A stretch of DNA of 64,000 bases from Parvivirga hydrogeniphila (GTDB lineage Bacteria > Actinomycetota > Coriobacteriia > Anaerosomatales > Anaerosomataceae): the NCBI RefSeq assembly GCF_023371205.1, contig NZ_JAMCCO010000002.1:435501-499500 (forward strand), written 5' to 3'. This document shows positions 1-10,154 of this stretch, in pieces; the first letter of the stretch is position 1; every line of letters starts with the position of its first letter. Position numbers and translations under genes: made by a program. The notes below the pieces were generated by a model that was not told the DNA's origin, did not search any database, and saw only the letters and a list, made by a program, of their open reading frames with translations.

Positions 1-3000
1 CACGCGGTCACAATCGAGTACCGCGACGAGCTCTTTCCTCCGAGCCAGACGCTGATCTGGGAGCTTGAGGGGGCGCACGCCTCGGTTCTTGAACCGAACG
101 CCCTGCCGGACCCGATGCGCGGCGAACCGATGCCGCCAGAGGACTTCGACGCACTCGTGCGGGCAGCTCGCTGGACGAGCGCGATGCCGTACCTCGATCC
201 GGACGGCTCCGGTCCGCTCGGCCGGCTCCCGTTCCGAAGCCCGTTCCACGCTGCGGTCGAAGTCGACGACTACCAGCTCGTGCCACTGCTCAAGGCACTC
301 AGGATGCCGCGCGTGCGCCTCCTGATTGCAGACGACGTGGGCCTCGGAAAGACAGTGGAGGCCGGCCTTATCCTCTCCGAGCTCCTCATCCGGCGACGCA
401 TCCAGCGCGTGCTGATTCTGACCCCGGCATCCCTACGGCTCCAATGGCGCGACGAGATGCGGGAGAAGTTCTCGCTCTCCTTCGAGCTCGTCGACCGTGA
501 GCAGACCGAACAGCTCCGCCGCCGCCTAGGCATGGATGCGAACCCGTGGAGAGCGTTCCCCAGGATCATCGCATCGTACCACTACTTGCGCCAGCCTGAC
601 ATCCTCGAGCAGTTCAACGCGGCGTGCAGAACACCGGACGACTCGCCGCGGCTCCCGTGGGATCTGCTCATCGTAGACGAATGCCACAATCTCATGCCGT
701 CTTCGTTCGGCAAGGACTCTGACCTCGCAGAGATGCTTCGCATCATCGCACCGCGCTTCGAGCATCGGTTGTTCCTCTCAGCTACGCCGCACAACGGTCA
801 CACGCGCAGCTTCACGGGTCTGTTGGAGATACTCGACCCAGTGCGCTTCAGCGCTACGGACGAACTTAGGCCAGCAGAGCGCGCTCGTGTCGAGCAGCTC
901 GTCATCCGGCGCCTGAAGCGCGAGATCAACGACCGGACCGACCCACCAAAGTTCTGCCGGCGCCTGGATCCCATCGCTCTCAGGCTCGACTTCTCACCAG
1001 AAGAAGCGGCGTTGACAGAAGCCTTCGACAAGTTCCGAGCGGCCATGCGGTCGTGGATCTCCCAAGGAGACGCGAAGAGGCGTCGTGCGGGCCACTTTGC
1101 CGTAGAGGTGCTCGGAAAGCGGCTCCTCTCCTGTCCCGTCGCGTTCGCCGATTCGTGGCGCCGGTGCAAAGAAGGGCTCGCGGCGCAGCAAGCGGCGACC
1201 GAGGCCGACGTCGACGTGGCGCGCAAGAGCGTCGAACGCGACACCGACGACGACCGCGAGGCCGCATCGCGCGAATCGGTCGCTGCAACGGTGGTAGGCG
1301 CATGGCTGGTGAAGGCAGCCCCGCACCTTGAAAACCACATCGCGACGATCGATCGGGCGCTTGCGCGACTCGGCCTCGACAGCGACCGCGCCGACAGCTT
1401 CGCCGACCTCGACCCCGTCCGCGACGCACGCTTCGACGCGCTCGTCACGCTCATCGAAAAGCTCCTGCGCTCAGATGGCCGCTGGCGCGACGACGAGCGC
1501 CTCGTCGTATTCACCGAGTACAAGACGACGCTCGACTACCTGGCCCGCCGACTGAGAGAGCGTTACGAGGACAAACGCGTCCTGACGCTCTTCGGTGGCA
1601 TGGACGACGCCGACCGCGAGGCAGTGAAACGGGCGTTCAACAATCCCGCAGACGCCGTGCGCGTGCTCATCGCAACCGACGCAGCCGCGGAAGGATTGAA
1701 CCTCCAGCAGACCGCACGATACCTCTTGCACTTCGACTTGCCCTGGAACCCAAGCAAGACCGAGCAGCGGAACGGCCGACTCGATCGCCACGGTCAGGCT
1801 CGCGACGTGCAGATCTTCCACTTTGCCAGCGAGACTGACGACGATCTTCGGTTCCTAGCGCACGTGATGCGGAAAGCGAACGACATCCGCGAAGACCTGG
1901 GCAGCGCGAACGAGCTCTTTGACACCGTGATCCATCGGAAGCTCATTGACGGTGAGTCCATGGGTGCGGTCGAACACGACCTTGATCGTGGGCTTACCGT
2001 CGTTCGTGGGCGCGCGAGCATCGAGGCAGACGACACGGTCGCGACGGGCGAGGAGGATGCCTCGGCCGCCCAGCAGCTGGAAGCGCTGGCCAAAGAGCTC
2101 GACCTTGACCCAGAGGCGACCCGATGCACGCTGGAAGCCGCGCTCGCCAAACGCGCGGGCCGGCCACAGCTGGAACTCTCACAAGAACCGGGGTGTTGGC
2201 GACTCATCAACCCCGACCTACCAGGCTGGCGCGAGGTCGTCGACGAGAGCCTGCGCGTTGATGCGGGCGCAGGAGGGCGCGGAGCTGTCAGGCGCCTAGC
2301 GTTCGATCCGGGCCCCTTCGTGAAGGCGATCGGCGACGGAGGCCGGACCGTCTTCAATCCGCGTGCCGACGTCGCGCTCATGCACCTCTCGCACCCGATG
2401 CTCGAACGCGCCTTCTCGATGCTGTCACGCGCACGCTTCCCGAGCAGCGGCGAGGAGGTGTCCCGCTGGACGGTCCGGGTGGGCGACGTGCCAGCGGAGG
2501 CTGACGCGCTTGTACTCCTGTCAGTCGAGGAGCTGGGCGTGAACGAGCTTCGCGAGACCTTCCACCACTGGGTACGGACCATCGCCTTCCCTGTGCGCAG
2601 CGGGCGACTCAGCAAACCGCTCGACCACCGGCCCGCGATCGCTCTCCGCAACGCGAAGCCGACGACAGACGCCGAACTCGTGGAGCGTGCGCGACAAGTA
2701 TTCGAAGACGTCGCGCCAGACTTGACGGCTTTCATCACGCAGCACGCAAGGAGACTCACTGACGCGTTGACCGCCGTGCTGTCTGAAGAGGGCCAGCAAC
2801 AGCGCCAGGAAGAGCTGGAGCGCTACCGCTCGCGTTCCGCCGAGATACTGACACTCATCAACGAGAGCACGCTTGCCAAGCTCGAGCGCGAGATCGAGGA
2901 CCTTAAGCGCCAGCAGGCTCAAGGCGTCTTGTTCGATGAAGAGGGGGCGCTCGATAGGCTGGCTGCAGACATCGAGGCGAAAGAGGCCGAAATCGACCGC

Positions 3001-3159
3001 CGGCGCCGGACCTACGAGGAAGTCCGCGAGCAACTGGAGCGCGAACGCGAGCGTATCACCAAGTTCCTGCTGCCGAAACGCTACGCCATGGCAGGCGACG
3101 CACACGTCTTCCCGGTCTGCGTTGAAATCCGTCTACCTGACCAGGGAGGCGCACGATGA
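1..3159 (+). CDS. drmD: SNF2-family helicase, DrmD-like (5' end outside window)
   Basis: The reading frame is open from base 1, so the true start lies upstream; at least 1052 residues are visible. Superfamily 2 helicase motifs are clear: motif I DDVGLGKTVEAG (about nt 331-366), a DECH box (about nt 676), SATPHNG (about nt 781), DAAAEGLNLQ (about nt 1679), and the motif VI arginines in QRNGRLDRHGQ (about nt 1765). A charged coiled coil fills about nt 2790-3080. SNF2/RapA-type proteins of this size, placed next to a large Eco57I-type methylase, match DrmD of class 1 DISARM, an ATP-driven DNA translocase acting in phage restriction. The stop overlaps the next start by 4 bp (ATGA), so the pair is coupled. 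The helicase family is certain. The DISARM assignment is inferred from family and neighbour, because drmA, drmB and drmC are not visible. Confidence 0.75.
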   Translation, partial: HAVTIEYRDELFPPSQTLIWELEGAHASVLEPNALPDPMRGEPMPPEDFDALVRAARWTSAMPYLDPDGSGPLGRLPFRSPFHAAVEVDDYQLVPLLKALRMPRVRLLIADDVGLGKTVEAGLILSELLIRRRIQRVLILTPASLRLQWRDEMREKFSLSFELVDREQTEQLRRRLGMDANPWRAFPRIIASYHYLRQPDILEQFNAACRTPDDSPRLPWDLLIVDECHNLMPSSFGKDSDLAEMLRIIAPRFEHRLFLSATPHNGHTRSFTGLLEILDPVRFSATDELRPAERARVEQLVIRRLKREINDRTDPPKFCRRLDPIALRLDFSPEEAALTEAFDKFRAAMRSWISQGDAKRRRAGHFAVEVLGKRLLSCPVAFADSWRRCKEGLAAQQAATEADVDVARKSVERDTDDDREAASRESVAATVVGAWLVKAAPHLENHIATIDRALARLGLDSDRADSFADLDPVRDARFDALVTLIEKLLRSDGRWRDDERLVVFTEYKTTLDYLARRLRERYEDKRVLTLFGGMDDADREAVKRAFNNPADAVRVLIATDAAAEGLNLQQTARYLLHFDLPWNPSKTEQRNGRLDRHGQARDVQIFHFASETDDDLRFLAHVMRKANDIREDLGSANELFDTVIHRKLIDGESMGAVEHDLDRGLTVVRGRASIEADDTVATGEEDASAAQQLEALAKELDLDPEATRCTLEAALAKRAGRPQLELSQEPGCWRLINPDLPGWREVVDESLRVDAGAGGRGAVRRLAFDPGPFVKAIGDGGRTVFNPRADVALMHLSHPMLERAFSMLSRARFPSSGEEVSRWTVRVGDVPAEADALVLLSVEELGVNELRETFHHWVRTIAFPVRSGRLSKPLDHRPAIALRNAKPTTDAELVERARQVFEDVAPDLTAFITQHARRLTDALTAVLSEEGQQQRQEELERYRSRSAEILTLINESTLAKLEREIEDLKRQQAQGVLFDEEGALDRLAADIEAKEAEIDRRRRTYEEVREQLERERERITKFLLPKRYAMAGDAHVFPVCVEIRLPDQGGAR

Positions 3160-6100
3160 TCCCGGGCTGGGAGCTCCTTCGTCACGGCGGGCTGCTGCTC
3201 GACCCACCGCGCCTGCGCCAGCTGGCCGACCATGTCGCGCCACCCCTCAGCGAATACCAGGAGCGCGAGCTACGCCGCTTGACCGACGCGCTGCTTGCCG
3301 AGACCACGGCGTCTGGCGACAGCATCTCGAAGTACGTGACTTACGTGCTGCAAGACATATGCGGCTTCGACGCTGACGCCGGCGGCACGTGGCTGCGCGG
3401 CTCTGGAGTGGGCGCCGAGTTCAGCACGAAAGCCTTCACGGGCGAGACAGTGAAGCCCCGGCACCTGTGGCGCGCCCCCGACGGCGCCCCTGCGCTGCCT
3501 GTCTTCATCGACACCGAGCGCCGCATCGGCGTGGGGCGCGGTCGTCGCGTCGTCAGCCATGCGCTCCAGTGGCTGCGCGCGAAGGGACACCGCTTGGCGC
3601 TCGTCACGAACGGTCGCCAGTGGCGCATCGTCTTTGCCGGCCTGGACTTCGACGCGTTCGCGGAAGCCGATGCTGAGCTGTTCTTCGAGGAGGGCGCCCC
3701 GAGCGATCACCTCATCGCACTTCGTACGCTGCTACAACCGGCGCTGTGGACGCCACCAGCATCCGAGGCGCCAGGACTGCTTGAGCAGGCGGTCCTCGAC
3801 GCGCGGAAGGGCCAGGCAGAGCTTTCATCAGTGCTGGGCGAGCGCGTCCGTCAAGCAGTCGAGGAGCTTGTAGAGGCGCACGCGCCCGAGCTCGCAGACT
3901 ACGTGTCCGGTCTTCCGCCTGAGGAGGCCGGCCGAGCACCCGCCGACGTCTACCGCGCAGCGGTGCGCGTCATCATGCGCCTGGTCGTGGTGCTGTTCGC
4001 CGAGTCGCGCGACCTGCTGCCGCGTGAGAATGCGCTGTACCACGAAAGCTACGGCCTCGCCGGACTGATCGACGAGCTTTCCCGCCATGCAGGCTCCCGT
4101 AGCGGCCGCCTGGCTCGAAGCTATGCGGCATGGCCGCGCATCCTCGCGCTCTTCCGTCTCGTGTACGAGGGTTCATCACACCCGGCCCTGCCCGTACCTG
4201 CGTACGGAGGAGAGCTGTTCGCCCCAGGGGACCCCTCGAGCCCAGATGGTCTCTCTCGCGCGCTCGCCATCTTCGAGCAGGCGTGCTTCAAGCGGGAGTG
4301 CGTGGCCGATAAGGATGTCTGGCGCATCCTCGAGCTCATCACACGCACGAGGGTGAGGATCCGCCAGGGCCGTGCGAGCACCTGGGTGCCGAGCCCCGTG
4401 GACTTCTCCGACCTCTCCAGCGAGTACATCGGCATCCTCTACGAAGGTCTGCTCGACTACGAGCTCAAGCGTGCCGACGACGATCCGGTGGTGTTCCTCT
4501 CCGTCGGCAACGCCCCAGCGCTGCCCCTGTCACGCCTGGAGGCGATGGACGACAAGGCCATCCGAGACCTTCTGGAGAATCTGAATAAGACTGACAAGGA
4601 CGAGGAACCCGAAGAAGAAGCGGCGGAAGAGGAGCCCGAAGGGGGCGCAGACGAGGAGGCAACGATCGGCGAGGAGGCCGAGTTGCCCGACGAGGTGGTC
4701 TCCGACGACGAGCTCGCCCCCGATCTGATCGCCGCCGAGGTCGCCGACGCCCGCCGCTCGGCCCGTGAGCGCGCGGACGCCTGGGCGCGTCGCGCGGTCG
4801 TGGCGGCCGGGCTCGTGCGCAGACCTCGCGGCGCAGACACCCCCGAACGCCGCCTGCGCCACGAACAGGACGTCGCGCGCGCCGCGCGTGCACTGCTCGC
4901 CCGCGACATCGTGCTGCCCGGCGAGTGGTACGTCGTGCGCTGGGGCGGCACGCGCAAGGGCGCCGGCACGTACTACACGCGCCCGGGTCTCGCGGTCCCC
5001 ACCGTGCAGCGCACGCTGCGCCCGCTCGCCTACGACCCGCCCACGCGCGCCGACGGCACGCCCAACCCCGACGCGCCGCCGTCTGCGTGGACGCCCAAGC
5101 GCCCTGAGGAGATCCTCGCGCTCAAGGTGGTGGACCCCGCGTGCGGCTCGGGCACTTTCCCGGTCGCGGCGCTGCGCTACCTCACCGAGGCGCTCTACGA
5201 GTCGCTGCTCTTCCACGACCGCGTCTCTGATGACGCAGGCCGTGAGCGCGCCATCGTGCGCCTCATCGAGCCGCCCGAAGGTGAGCCGACCCCTGAGGAG
5301 CGCCTCACCCAGGAGCTCGTGCCGTGCCGCAGCACCGACGCCGAGTTCGAGCCGCGCCTCAAAGCCCTGCTTCGCCGCCACGTGGTGGAGCGCTGCATCT
5401 ACGGCGTGGACCTCGACCCGCTCGCTGTCGAGCTTGCGCGCCTGTCGCTCTGGATCGAGACGATGGACCGGCAGCTGCCGTTTTCCTTCCTCGACCACAA
5501 GGTCAAGTGCGGCAACGCGCTTACAGGCGCGTGGTTCGACACCTTCCGGCACTACCCGGTGATGGCGTTCAAGAACCGCGAGGGCGGCGACAAGGGGCAC
5601 GGCAACGGCGTGCACTTCGAGAAGAACGCGCGCACCAAGGCGCTCAAGGCGTTCGCGTCCGGCCCGCTCAAGTCCGACCTCGCGCGCTTCCTGTCCGGCC
5701 CATCGCTCTTCGACCCGCGTGATACCGCCGCCGAGGCCGCGACCGTCCACGACGAGGCGCTTGCCGCCCTCGCGCGCCTGCATGAGCTTCCCGTGCACGA
5801 CGCCGCCGAGCGCGCCCGCATCTACCGCGAGGAGCTCGTGGGCTCGCCCGCGTACCGCCAGCTCAAAGAGGCGATGGACCTGTGGTGCGCGTGCTGGTTC
5901 TGGCCCGCCGACGAGCTCGAGCACGCCCCGCTTCCCACCACGCTGCACGACCCGGGCGAGCAGACCCGCGCGATCGCCCGGCGCATCGCCGCCGAGAAGC
6001 GCTTCTTCCATTGGGAGCTCGAGTTCCCGGATGTGTTCCGCGAGGCGGGAAGCGGTTTCGACGCGGTGCTCGGCAACCCGCCGTGGGACATCGCCAAGCC

Positions 6101-8411
6101 CAACTCCAAAGAGTACTTCAGCAACATCGACCCGCTTTACCGCTCCTATGGCAAGCAGGAGGCGCTGCGCAAGCAGACCGAGTACTTCGCCGAGGAGGCC
6201 GTCGAGCGCGGGTGGCTCGACTACAACGCGGACTTCCGCGCGCAGTCCAACTTCATGAAGTACGCGGCGAGCCCGTTCGGCGACCCGCAAGGCGCCGAGA
6301 CGAGCGGGGACCGCTTCGCCATCTCGCGCGGGCGCGAGAACGACGCGCTGCACGGGCGCTGGCGCGACCTTCGGCGCGCAAGCCGCGGGTACGCGGACGC
6401 CGCGCACCCGTTCCGCCATCAGGGCTCAGCAGATATCAACCTCTACAAGCTCTTCCTGGAGGCCGCCCACGCGCTGCTGCGGCGCGGCGGGCGGCTCGGC
6501 TTCATCGTGCCCTCGGGGCTGTACTCCGACCACGGCACCGGCGCGCTGCGCGAGCTGTTCTTGGACCGCTGCCGCTGGGAGTGGCTCTTCGGCTTCGAGA
6601 ACAAGGAAGGCATCTTCGACATCCACCGCTCGTTCAAGTTCAACCCCGTCATCATCGAGAAGGGCGGGCGCACCGCAGCCATCCGCACGGCGTTCATGCG
6701 CCGCGCGCTCGAGGACTGGGAGCGTGCCGAGGAGTTCGCCGTGCCGTACACGCGCGAGCAGGTCGAGCGCTTCAGCCCCAAGAGCCGCGCCATCCTTGAG
6801 ATCCAGTCCGCGCGCGACTTGGAAATCCTCGAGAAGATCTACGCGAACTCGGTGCTCTTGGGCGATGACGGCCCCGACGGCTGGGGCGTGACGTACGCAC
6901 GCGAGTTCGACATGACGAACGACTCGAAGCTCTTCCCGCCGCGCCCGGTATGGGAGGCCAAGGGCTACCGCCCCGACGAGTACAGCCGCTGGCTGCTCGG
7001 CCGCTGGCGCCCCATCGAGGAGCTGTGGGCCGAGCTCGGCGTCGACCCCGCGCGCGTCGTGCCCGCCGAGGTCGAGCTCGAGGAGTGGCTGTTCGACACC
7101 ACCGCCGGCCCCGAGCGCCGCGAGGCCGAGGAGCGGTTCGTGCACGGCCACCTGCTCAAGCCCGGCGACGTCGCGCGCACGCCGTGGCGGCTGCGCTGCG
7201 CCCAGCCACCCTACGACGCGCTGCCGATCCCGCGCGCGGAGATCCCGGCGGGAATCGTGCTCTCGCGCGAGGGGGACGCGTGGGTGCGCGAAGACGAGGT
7301 CGAGGACGTGGCGCTGCCGCTGTACCAAGGGAAGATGATTTACATCGACAACTGGGCTCTCTCGGAGGGTTCCTTCGATGTTCCTCAGAGTGATCTTGCG
7401 GATGCCGAGTATCTAATCGGCGCGGTTGATTGGGGGGTGCCGCCCCTCAGGAATACTCGGCTCGCGTTTCGGGACATAGCGCGAGCAACGGACAAGCGCA
7501 CTCTGATATCGACAGTCATCCCAGGGTTGCCGTGCGGCAACAAGGTTCCGCTGTTGACCGAAGATGATTCGCGCGATGACGCCCGCCTCGTCATGCAAGC
7601 TGTGCTCGGAACCTACTGGGCCGACTGGGCCGCCAGACAGCGTGTCGCCGCCGCCCATATTAACTGGCACGTCGCCAGTTCGTTTGCCGTGCTGCGACCA
7701 GATCTCGTGCCACCGGGGCTGGTGCGAGACGCTGCGCTACTCCTCTTCGGCGGCCGTGTCTTCGCGACGTCGGCCGTCCGGCTCGGTTTGCCCGATGCAT
7801 GCGTCCTGACTGCGCGCACTCGATTGGAACGATATCGTCGGCGCATTGCCCTCTCCGCAGTTGTTGCTTGTGCCTTAGGGCTCGACTGGGACAACGTCAC
7901 CCATATCCTCAGCGATGTCTGTCTGCCCGCAGTCAGCTCCGACCTCGACGCAAGAGGCTTCTGGCGCGTCGACAAGGACAAGGACCCCGAGCTGCGCCAC
8001 ACGGTGCTCACGCTCGTCGCCTTCCACGACCTCGAGGAGAAGATCCGCGCGTGCGGCGGCGACCGCGACGCCGGCATCGAGGCGTTCCTCGGTCAGAACG
8101 AGGGCGAGGGGTGGATGCTGCCGGAGACGCTTCGGCTCGCCGACTACGGCCTCGGCCACGACGAGCGCGCGAAGCACCCGCAGCCGGTCGCGAGCCGGCT
8201 GGGGCCGCGGTTCTACGACTGGCAGCTCGCGCAGAGCGCGGAGGAGTCGTGGCGCGAGTGCCACCTGCACGCGCGCAACCTGCTCGGCGAGCAGGGCTAC
8301 CGCGAGCTGCTCGACGAGATCGCGGCGCGCGAGCGCGGCGAGGAACCGGGGCGTGTGGAGGAGCCGCCGGCGTCGCTGCTGGATGAGGGAAGGCAGGGGG
8401 CGCTGTGGTGA
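3156..8411 (+). CDS. Large Eco57I/PglX-type adenine DNA methylase (DISARM DrmMI-like)
   Basis: A 1751-residue protein. Methylase motif I, DPACGSGTF, starts near residue 660 and the catalytic motif IV NPPW near residue 974, the order and wording of N6-adenine methylases of the Eco57I/PglX/type IIG class. Residues about 480-525 form a very acidic linker. The C-terminal part has RLAFRDIARATDKRTL, typical of the target-recognition region. It probably marks host DNA at an asymmetric site so that the partner helicase system spares it. No PD-(D/E)XK nuclease is obvious, but the N-terminal 450 residues were not assigned. The start ATGA overlaps the helicase stop. Base usage is mosaic: about nt 7340-7930 is visibly less G/C-rich at third positions than its flanks, which suggests exchange of the recognition domain. 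It could equally be a PglX relative from a BREX-like system. Confidence 0.8.
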   Translation: MIPGWELLRHGGLLLDPPRLRQLADHVAPPLSEYQERELRRLTDALLAETTASGDSISKYVTYVLQDICGFDADAGGTWLRGSGVGAEFSTKAFTGETVKPRHLWRAPDGAPALPVFIDTERRIGVGRGRRVVSHALQWLRAKGHRLALVTNGRQWRIVFAGLDFDAFAEADAELFFEEGAPSDHLIALRTLLQPALWTPPASEAPGLLEQAVLDARKGQAELSSVLGERVRQAVEELVEAHAPELADYVSGLPPEEAGRAPADVYRAAVRVIMRLVVVLFAESRDLLPRENALYHESYGLAGLIDELSRHAGSRSGRLARSYAAWPRILALFRLVYEGSSHPALPVPAYGGELFAPGDPSSPDGLSRALAIFEQACFKRECVADKDVWRILELITRTRVRIRQGRASTWVPSPVDFSDLSSEYIGILYEGLLDYELKRADDDPVVFLSVGNAPALPLSRLEAMDDKAIRDLLENLNKTDKDEEPEEEAAEEEPEGGADEEATIGEEAELPDEVVSDDELAPDLIAAEVADARRSARERADAWARRAVVAAGLVRRPRGADTPERRLRHEQDVARAARALLARDIVLPGEWYVVRWGGTRKGAGTYYTRPGLAVPTVQRTLRPLAYDPPTRADGTPNPDAPPSAWTPKRPEEILALKVVDPACGSGTFPVAALRYLTEALYESLLFHDRVSDDAGRERAIVRLIEPPEGEPTPEERLTQELVPCRSTDAEFEPRLKALLRRHVVERCIYGVDLDPLAVELARLSLWIETMDRQLPFSFLDHKVKCGNALTGAWFDTFRHYPVMAFKNREGGDKGHGNGVHFEKNARTKALKAFASGPLKSDLARFLSGPSLFDPRDTAAEAATVHDEALAALARLHELPVHDAAERARIYREELVGSPAYRQLKEAMDLWCACWFWPADELEHAPLPTTLHDPGEQTRAIARRIAAEKRFFHWELEFPDVFREAGSGFDAVLGNPPWDIAKPNSKEYFSNIDPLYRSYGKQEALRKQTEYFAEEAVERGWLDYNADFRAQSNFMKYAASPFGDPQGAETSGDRFAISRGRENDALHGRWRDLRRASRGYADAAHPFRHQGSADINLYKLFLEAAHALLRRGGRLGFIVPSGLYSDHGTGALRELFLDRCRWEWLFGFENKEGIFDIHRSFKFNPVIIEKGGRTAAIRTAFMRRALEDWERAEEFAVPYTREQVERFSPKSRAILEIQSARDLEILEKIYANSVLLGDDGPDGWGVTYAREFDMTNDSKLFPPRPVWEAKGYRPDEYSRWLLGRWRPIEELWAELGVDPARVVPAEVELEEWLFDTTAGPERREAEERFVHGHLLKPGDVARTPWRLRCAQPPYDALPIPRAEIPAGIVLSREGDAWVREDEVEDVALPLYQGKMIYIDNWALSEGSFDVPQSDLADAEYLIGAVDWGVPPLRNTRLAFRDIARATDKRTLISTVIPGLPCGNKVPLLTEDDSRDDARLVMQAVLGTYWADWAARQRVAAAHINWHVASSFAVLRPDLVPPGLVRDAALLLFGGRVFATSAVRLGLPDACVLTARTRLERYRRRIALSAVVACALGLDWDNVTHILSDVCLPAVSSDLDARGFWRVDKDKDPELRHTVLTLVAFHDLEEKIRACGGDRDAGIEAFLGQNEGEGWMLPETLRLADYGLGHDERAKHPQPVASRLGPRFYDWQLAQSAEESWRECHLHARNLLGEQGYRELLDEIAARERGEEPGRVEEPPASLLDEGRQGALW

Positions 8412-9049
8412 GCCTGAATCTCAGTCCGGAGCAGGCGCGGATCTTCCGTATCACTCACATCGACAACATGCCGTGGATTCTGCGCAACGGACTGCACTGC
8501 CCCTCATCGGCCACGCGCGATCCCAACTTCGTGATGATCGGCAACCCGGACATCATCGGCAAGCGCACTTCCAAGTGCGTGCCGATTCCACCAGATGGCG
8601 TCCTCGAAGACTACGTGCCTTTCTACTTCACTCCATGCTCAGTGATGCTCTACAACATCGTGACGGGCTACAACGGCCTCACTCGCCGGGACCCGGACGA
8701 CATCGTGATCATGGTGTCCTCAGTCGCTCGACTCCAAGAGTGTGGCGTGGACTTCGTCTTCACGGACCGGCACGCCTTGGTGCAATACGCCAAGTTCTTC
8801 AGCGATGTCAGCGCCCTCGATACAATCGACTGGGAGCTGCTGAGGGCACGGGATTTCGCCCGCTCGGACAAGGACCCGGGCAAGGTTGAGCGCTATCAGG
8901 CCGAAGTCCTGGCTCATCAGTCGGTGCCGGTCGAAGCGCTGCTGGGCATTGCCTGCTACTCTGAAGCGAGCGAACGACGGGTGCTGATGATGCTCGCGGC
9001 GGCAGGATCCGACCTGAGGGTAGAAGTGAAGAGGGACTGGTTCTTCTGA
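8405..9049 (+). CDS. darT: DarT: DNA thymidine ADP-ribosyltransferase toxin
   Basis: A 214-residue DUF4433 protein. DarT uses NAD+ to ADP-ribosylate thymidine in single-stranded DNA and so blocks replication of host or phage. The N-terminal ITHIDNMPWILRNGL, the NAD-binding stretch IGNPDIIGKR near residue 53, and YQAEVLAHQSVP with the likely catalytic Glu near residue 167 are all family hallmarks. The start is one of two tandem GTG codons (8405 or 8408) that overlap the methylase stop, so the toxin is translationally coupled to the upstream methylase. It overlaps darG by one base (TGATG). Length is normal and no damage is seen. Confidence 0.93.
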   Translation: MVSLNLSPEQARIFRITHIDNMPWILRNGLHCPSSATRDPNFVMIGNPDIIGKRTSKCVPIPPDGVLEDYVPFYFTPCSVMLYNIVTGYNGLTRRDPDDIVIMVSSVARLQECGVDFVFTDRHALVQYAKFFSDVSALDTIDWELLRARDFARSDKDPGKVERYQAEVLAHQSVPVEALLGIACYSEASERRVLMMLAAAGSDLRVEVKRDWFF

Positions 9050-10143
9050 TGATCACCTACACCACCGGCAACCTGTTCGAGGCTCAAGCTGACGCCCTTG
9101 TGAACACCGTCAACGAGGTAGGCGTGATGGGCAAGGGCGTCGCGTTGCAGTTCAAGGAATCCTTCCCGGGTGCCGCGTGTTCTTACATCGACGCGGCGAA
9201 GCGAGGCGATGTTAAGGTCGGGCGAGTGTTCGTCACTGAGAGCCATAGTCTCTCCGGGCCTCGCTGGATCATCCACTTCCCGACCAAACGTCATTGGCGG
9301 CATCCGTCCAAGCTGGAGTGGGTACGGGAAGGCCTGGATGACTTGAGGCGCGTGATTGTCGAGCTTGGGATCAGCTCGATCGCCCTGCCGCCGCTGGGTT
9401 GCGGCAACGGGGGGCTTGACTGGGCGGATGTCAGACCCGTGATCGAGAGCGCGCTCGGAGACCTGGAGGGCGTCGAAGTCGTCGTGTACGAGCCGTCCGC
9501 TCGATACGCGACGGCACCGAAGCAGCATGGTGTCGAGCAGCTTACGCCGGCGCGTGCACTTGTGGCCGAGATGGTCCGGCGCTATTCGGTGCTCGGAATG
9601 GGATGCACCAACCTCGAGGTGCAGAAGCTTGCGTGGTTCCTGCAACGTGCGTTCACAGCGCTCGGAACCAAGGACCCGCTTCGCCTGCGATTCGCGGCCA
9701 ACAAGTACGGCCCCTATTCGGACCAGTTGCGGCATCTCCTCGATGCGATCGATGGCAGCTACCTGCACAGCGAGAAGCGCCTCAGCGAGGCAGGGCCGTT
9801 CGAGCCGCTGCACTTCGTGGACGAGAAGCGTGAACTCGTGAAGCGCTATCTGGAGGACGAGGCCCAGGAGTATCTGCCAGCGCTCGAGGCGACGACGCAC
9901 TACATCGATGGATTCGAATCACCGCTTGGCATGGAACTGCTTGCCACGGTGGACTGGCTTGTCACTCAACAGCATTGTGAGGCGCGAGCGGACGCGATTC
10001 GCTCGGCGCTCGGTTCGTGGCCCGGGGGCAGGTCTGCCGGCACGCGCAAGCAGCAGATGTTCGACGACGCGATGATCGAGGCGGCGCTCGAGCGAGTCCA
10101 AGAGGGCATACAAACAGGTCAACCACAACTGCCGCTGTTCTAG
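9049..10143 (+). CDS. darG: DarG: macrodomain DNA ADP-ribosylglycohydrolase antitoxin
   Basis: A 364-residue two-domain antitoxin. Residues 1 to about 155 are a macrodomain (TGNLFEAQADALVNTVN, then GVMGKGVALQF, and PPLGCGNGGLDW), which removes ADP-ribose from thymidine. Residues about 165-364 match the helical C-terminal domain that binds and blocks DarT (MVRRYSVLGMGCTNLEVQKL; KYGPYSDQLRHLLDAIDG). It starts inside the darT stop, the usual toxin-first order of darTG. Together the two genes form an abortive-infection-type unit. Confidence 0.93.
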   Translation: MITYTTGNLFEAQADALVNTVNEVGVMGKGVALQFKESFPGAACSYIDAAKRGDVKVGRVFVTESHSLSGPRWIIHFPTKRHWRHPSKLEWVREGLDDLRRVIVELGISSIALPPLGCGNGGLDWADVRPVIESALGDLEGVEVVVYEPSARYATAPKQHGVEQLTPARALVAEMVRRYSVLGMGCTNLEVQKLAWFLQRAFTALGTKDPLRLRFAANKYGPYSDQLRHLLDAIDGSYLHSEKRLSEAGPFEPLHFVDEKRELVKRYLEDEAQEYLPALEATTHYIDGFESPLGMELLATVDWLVTQQHCEARADAIRSALGSWPGGRSAGTRKQQMFDDAMIEAALERVQEGIQTGQPQLPLF

Positions 10144-10154
10144 GCGAGGGCCCG

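Noticed and set aside
4530-6419. 629-codon - strand frame inside the methylase gene
   Set aside because: Shadow of a clear methylase with motifs on the + strand; no recognisable domain.
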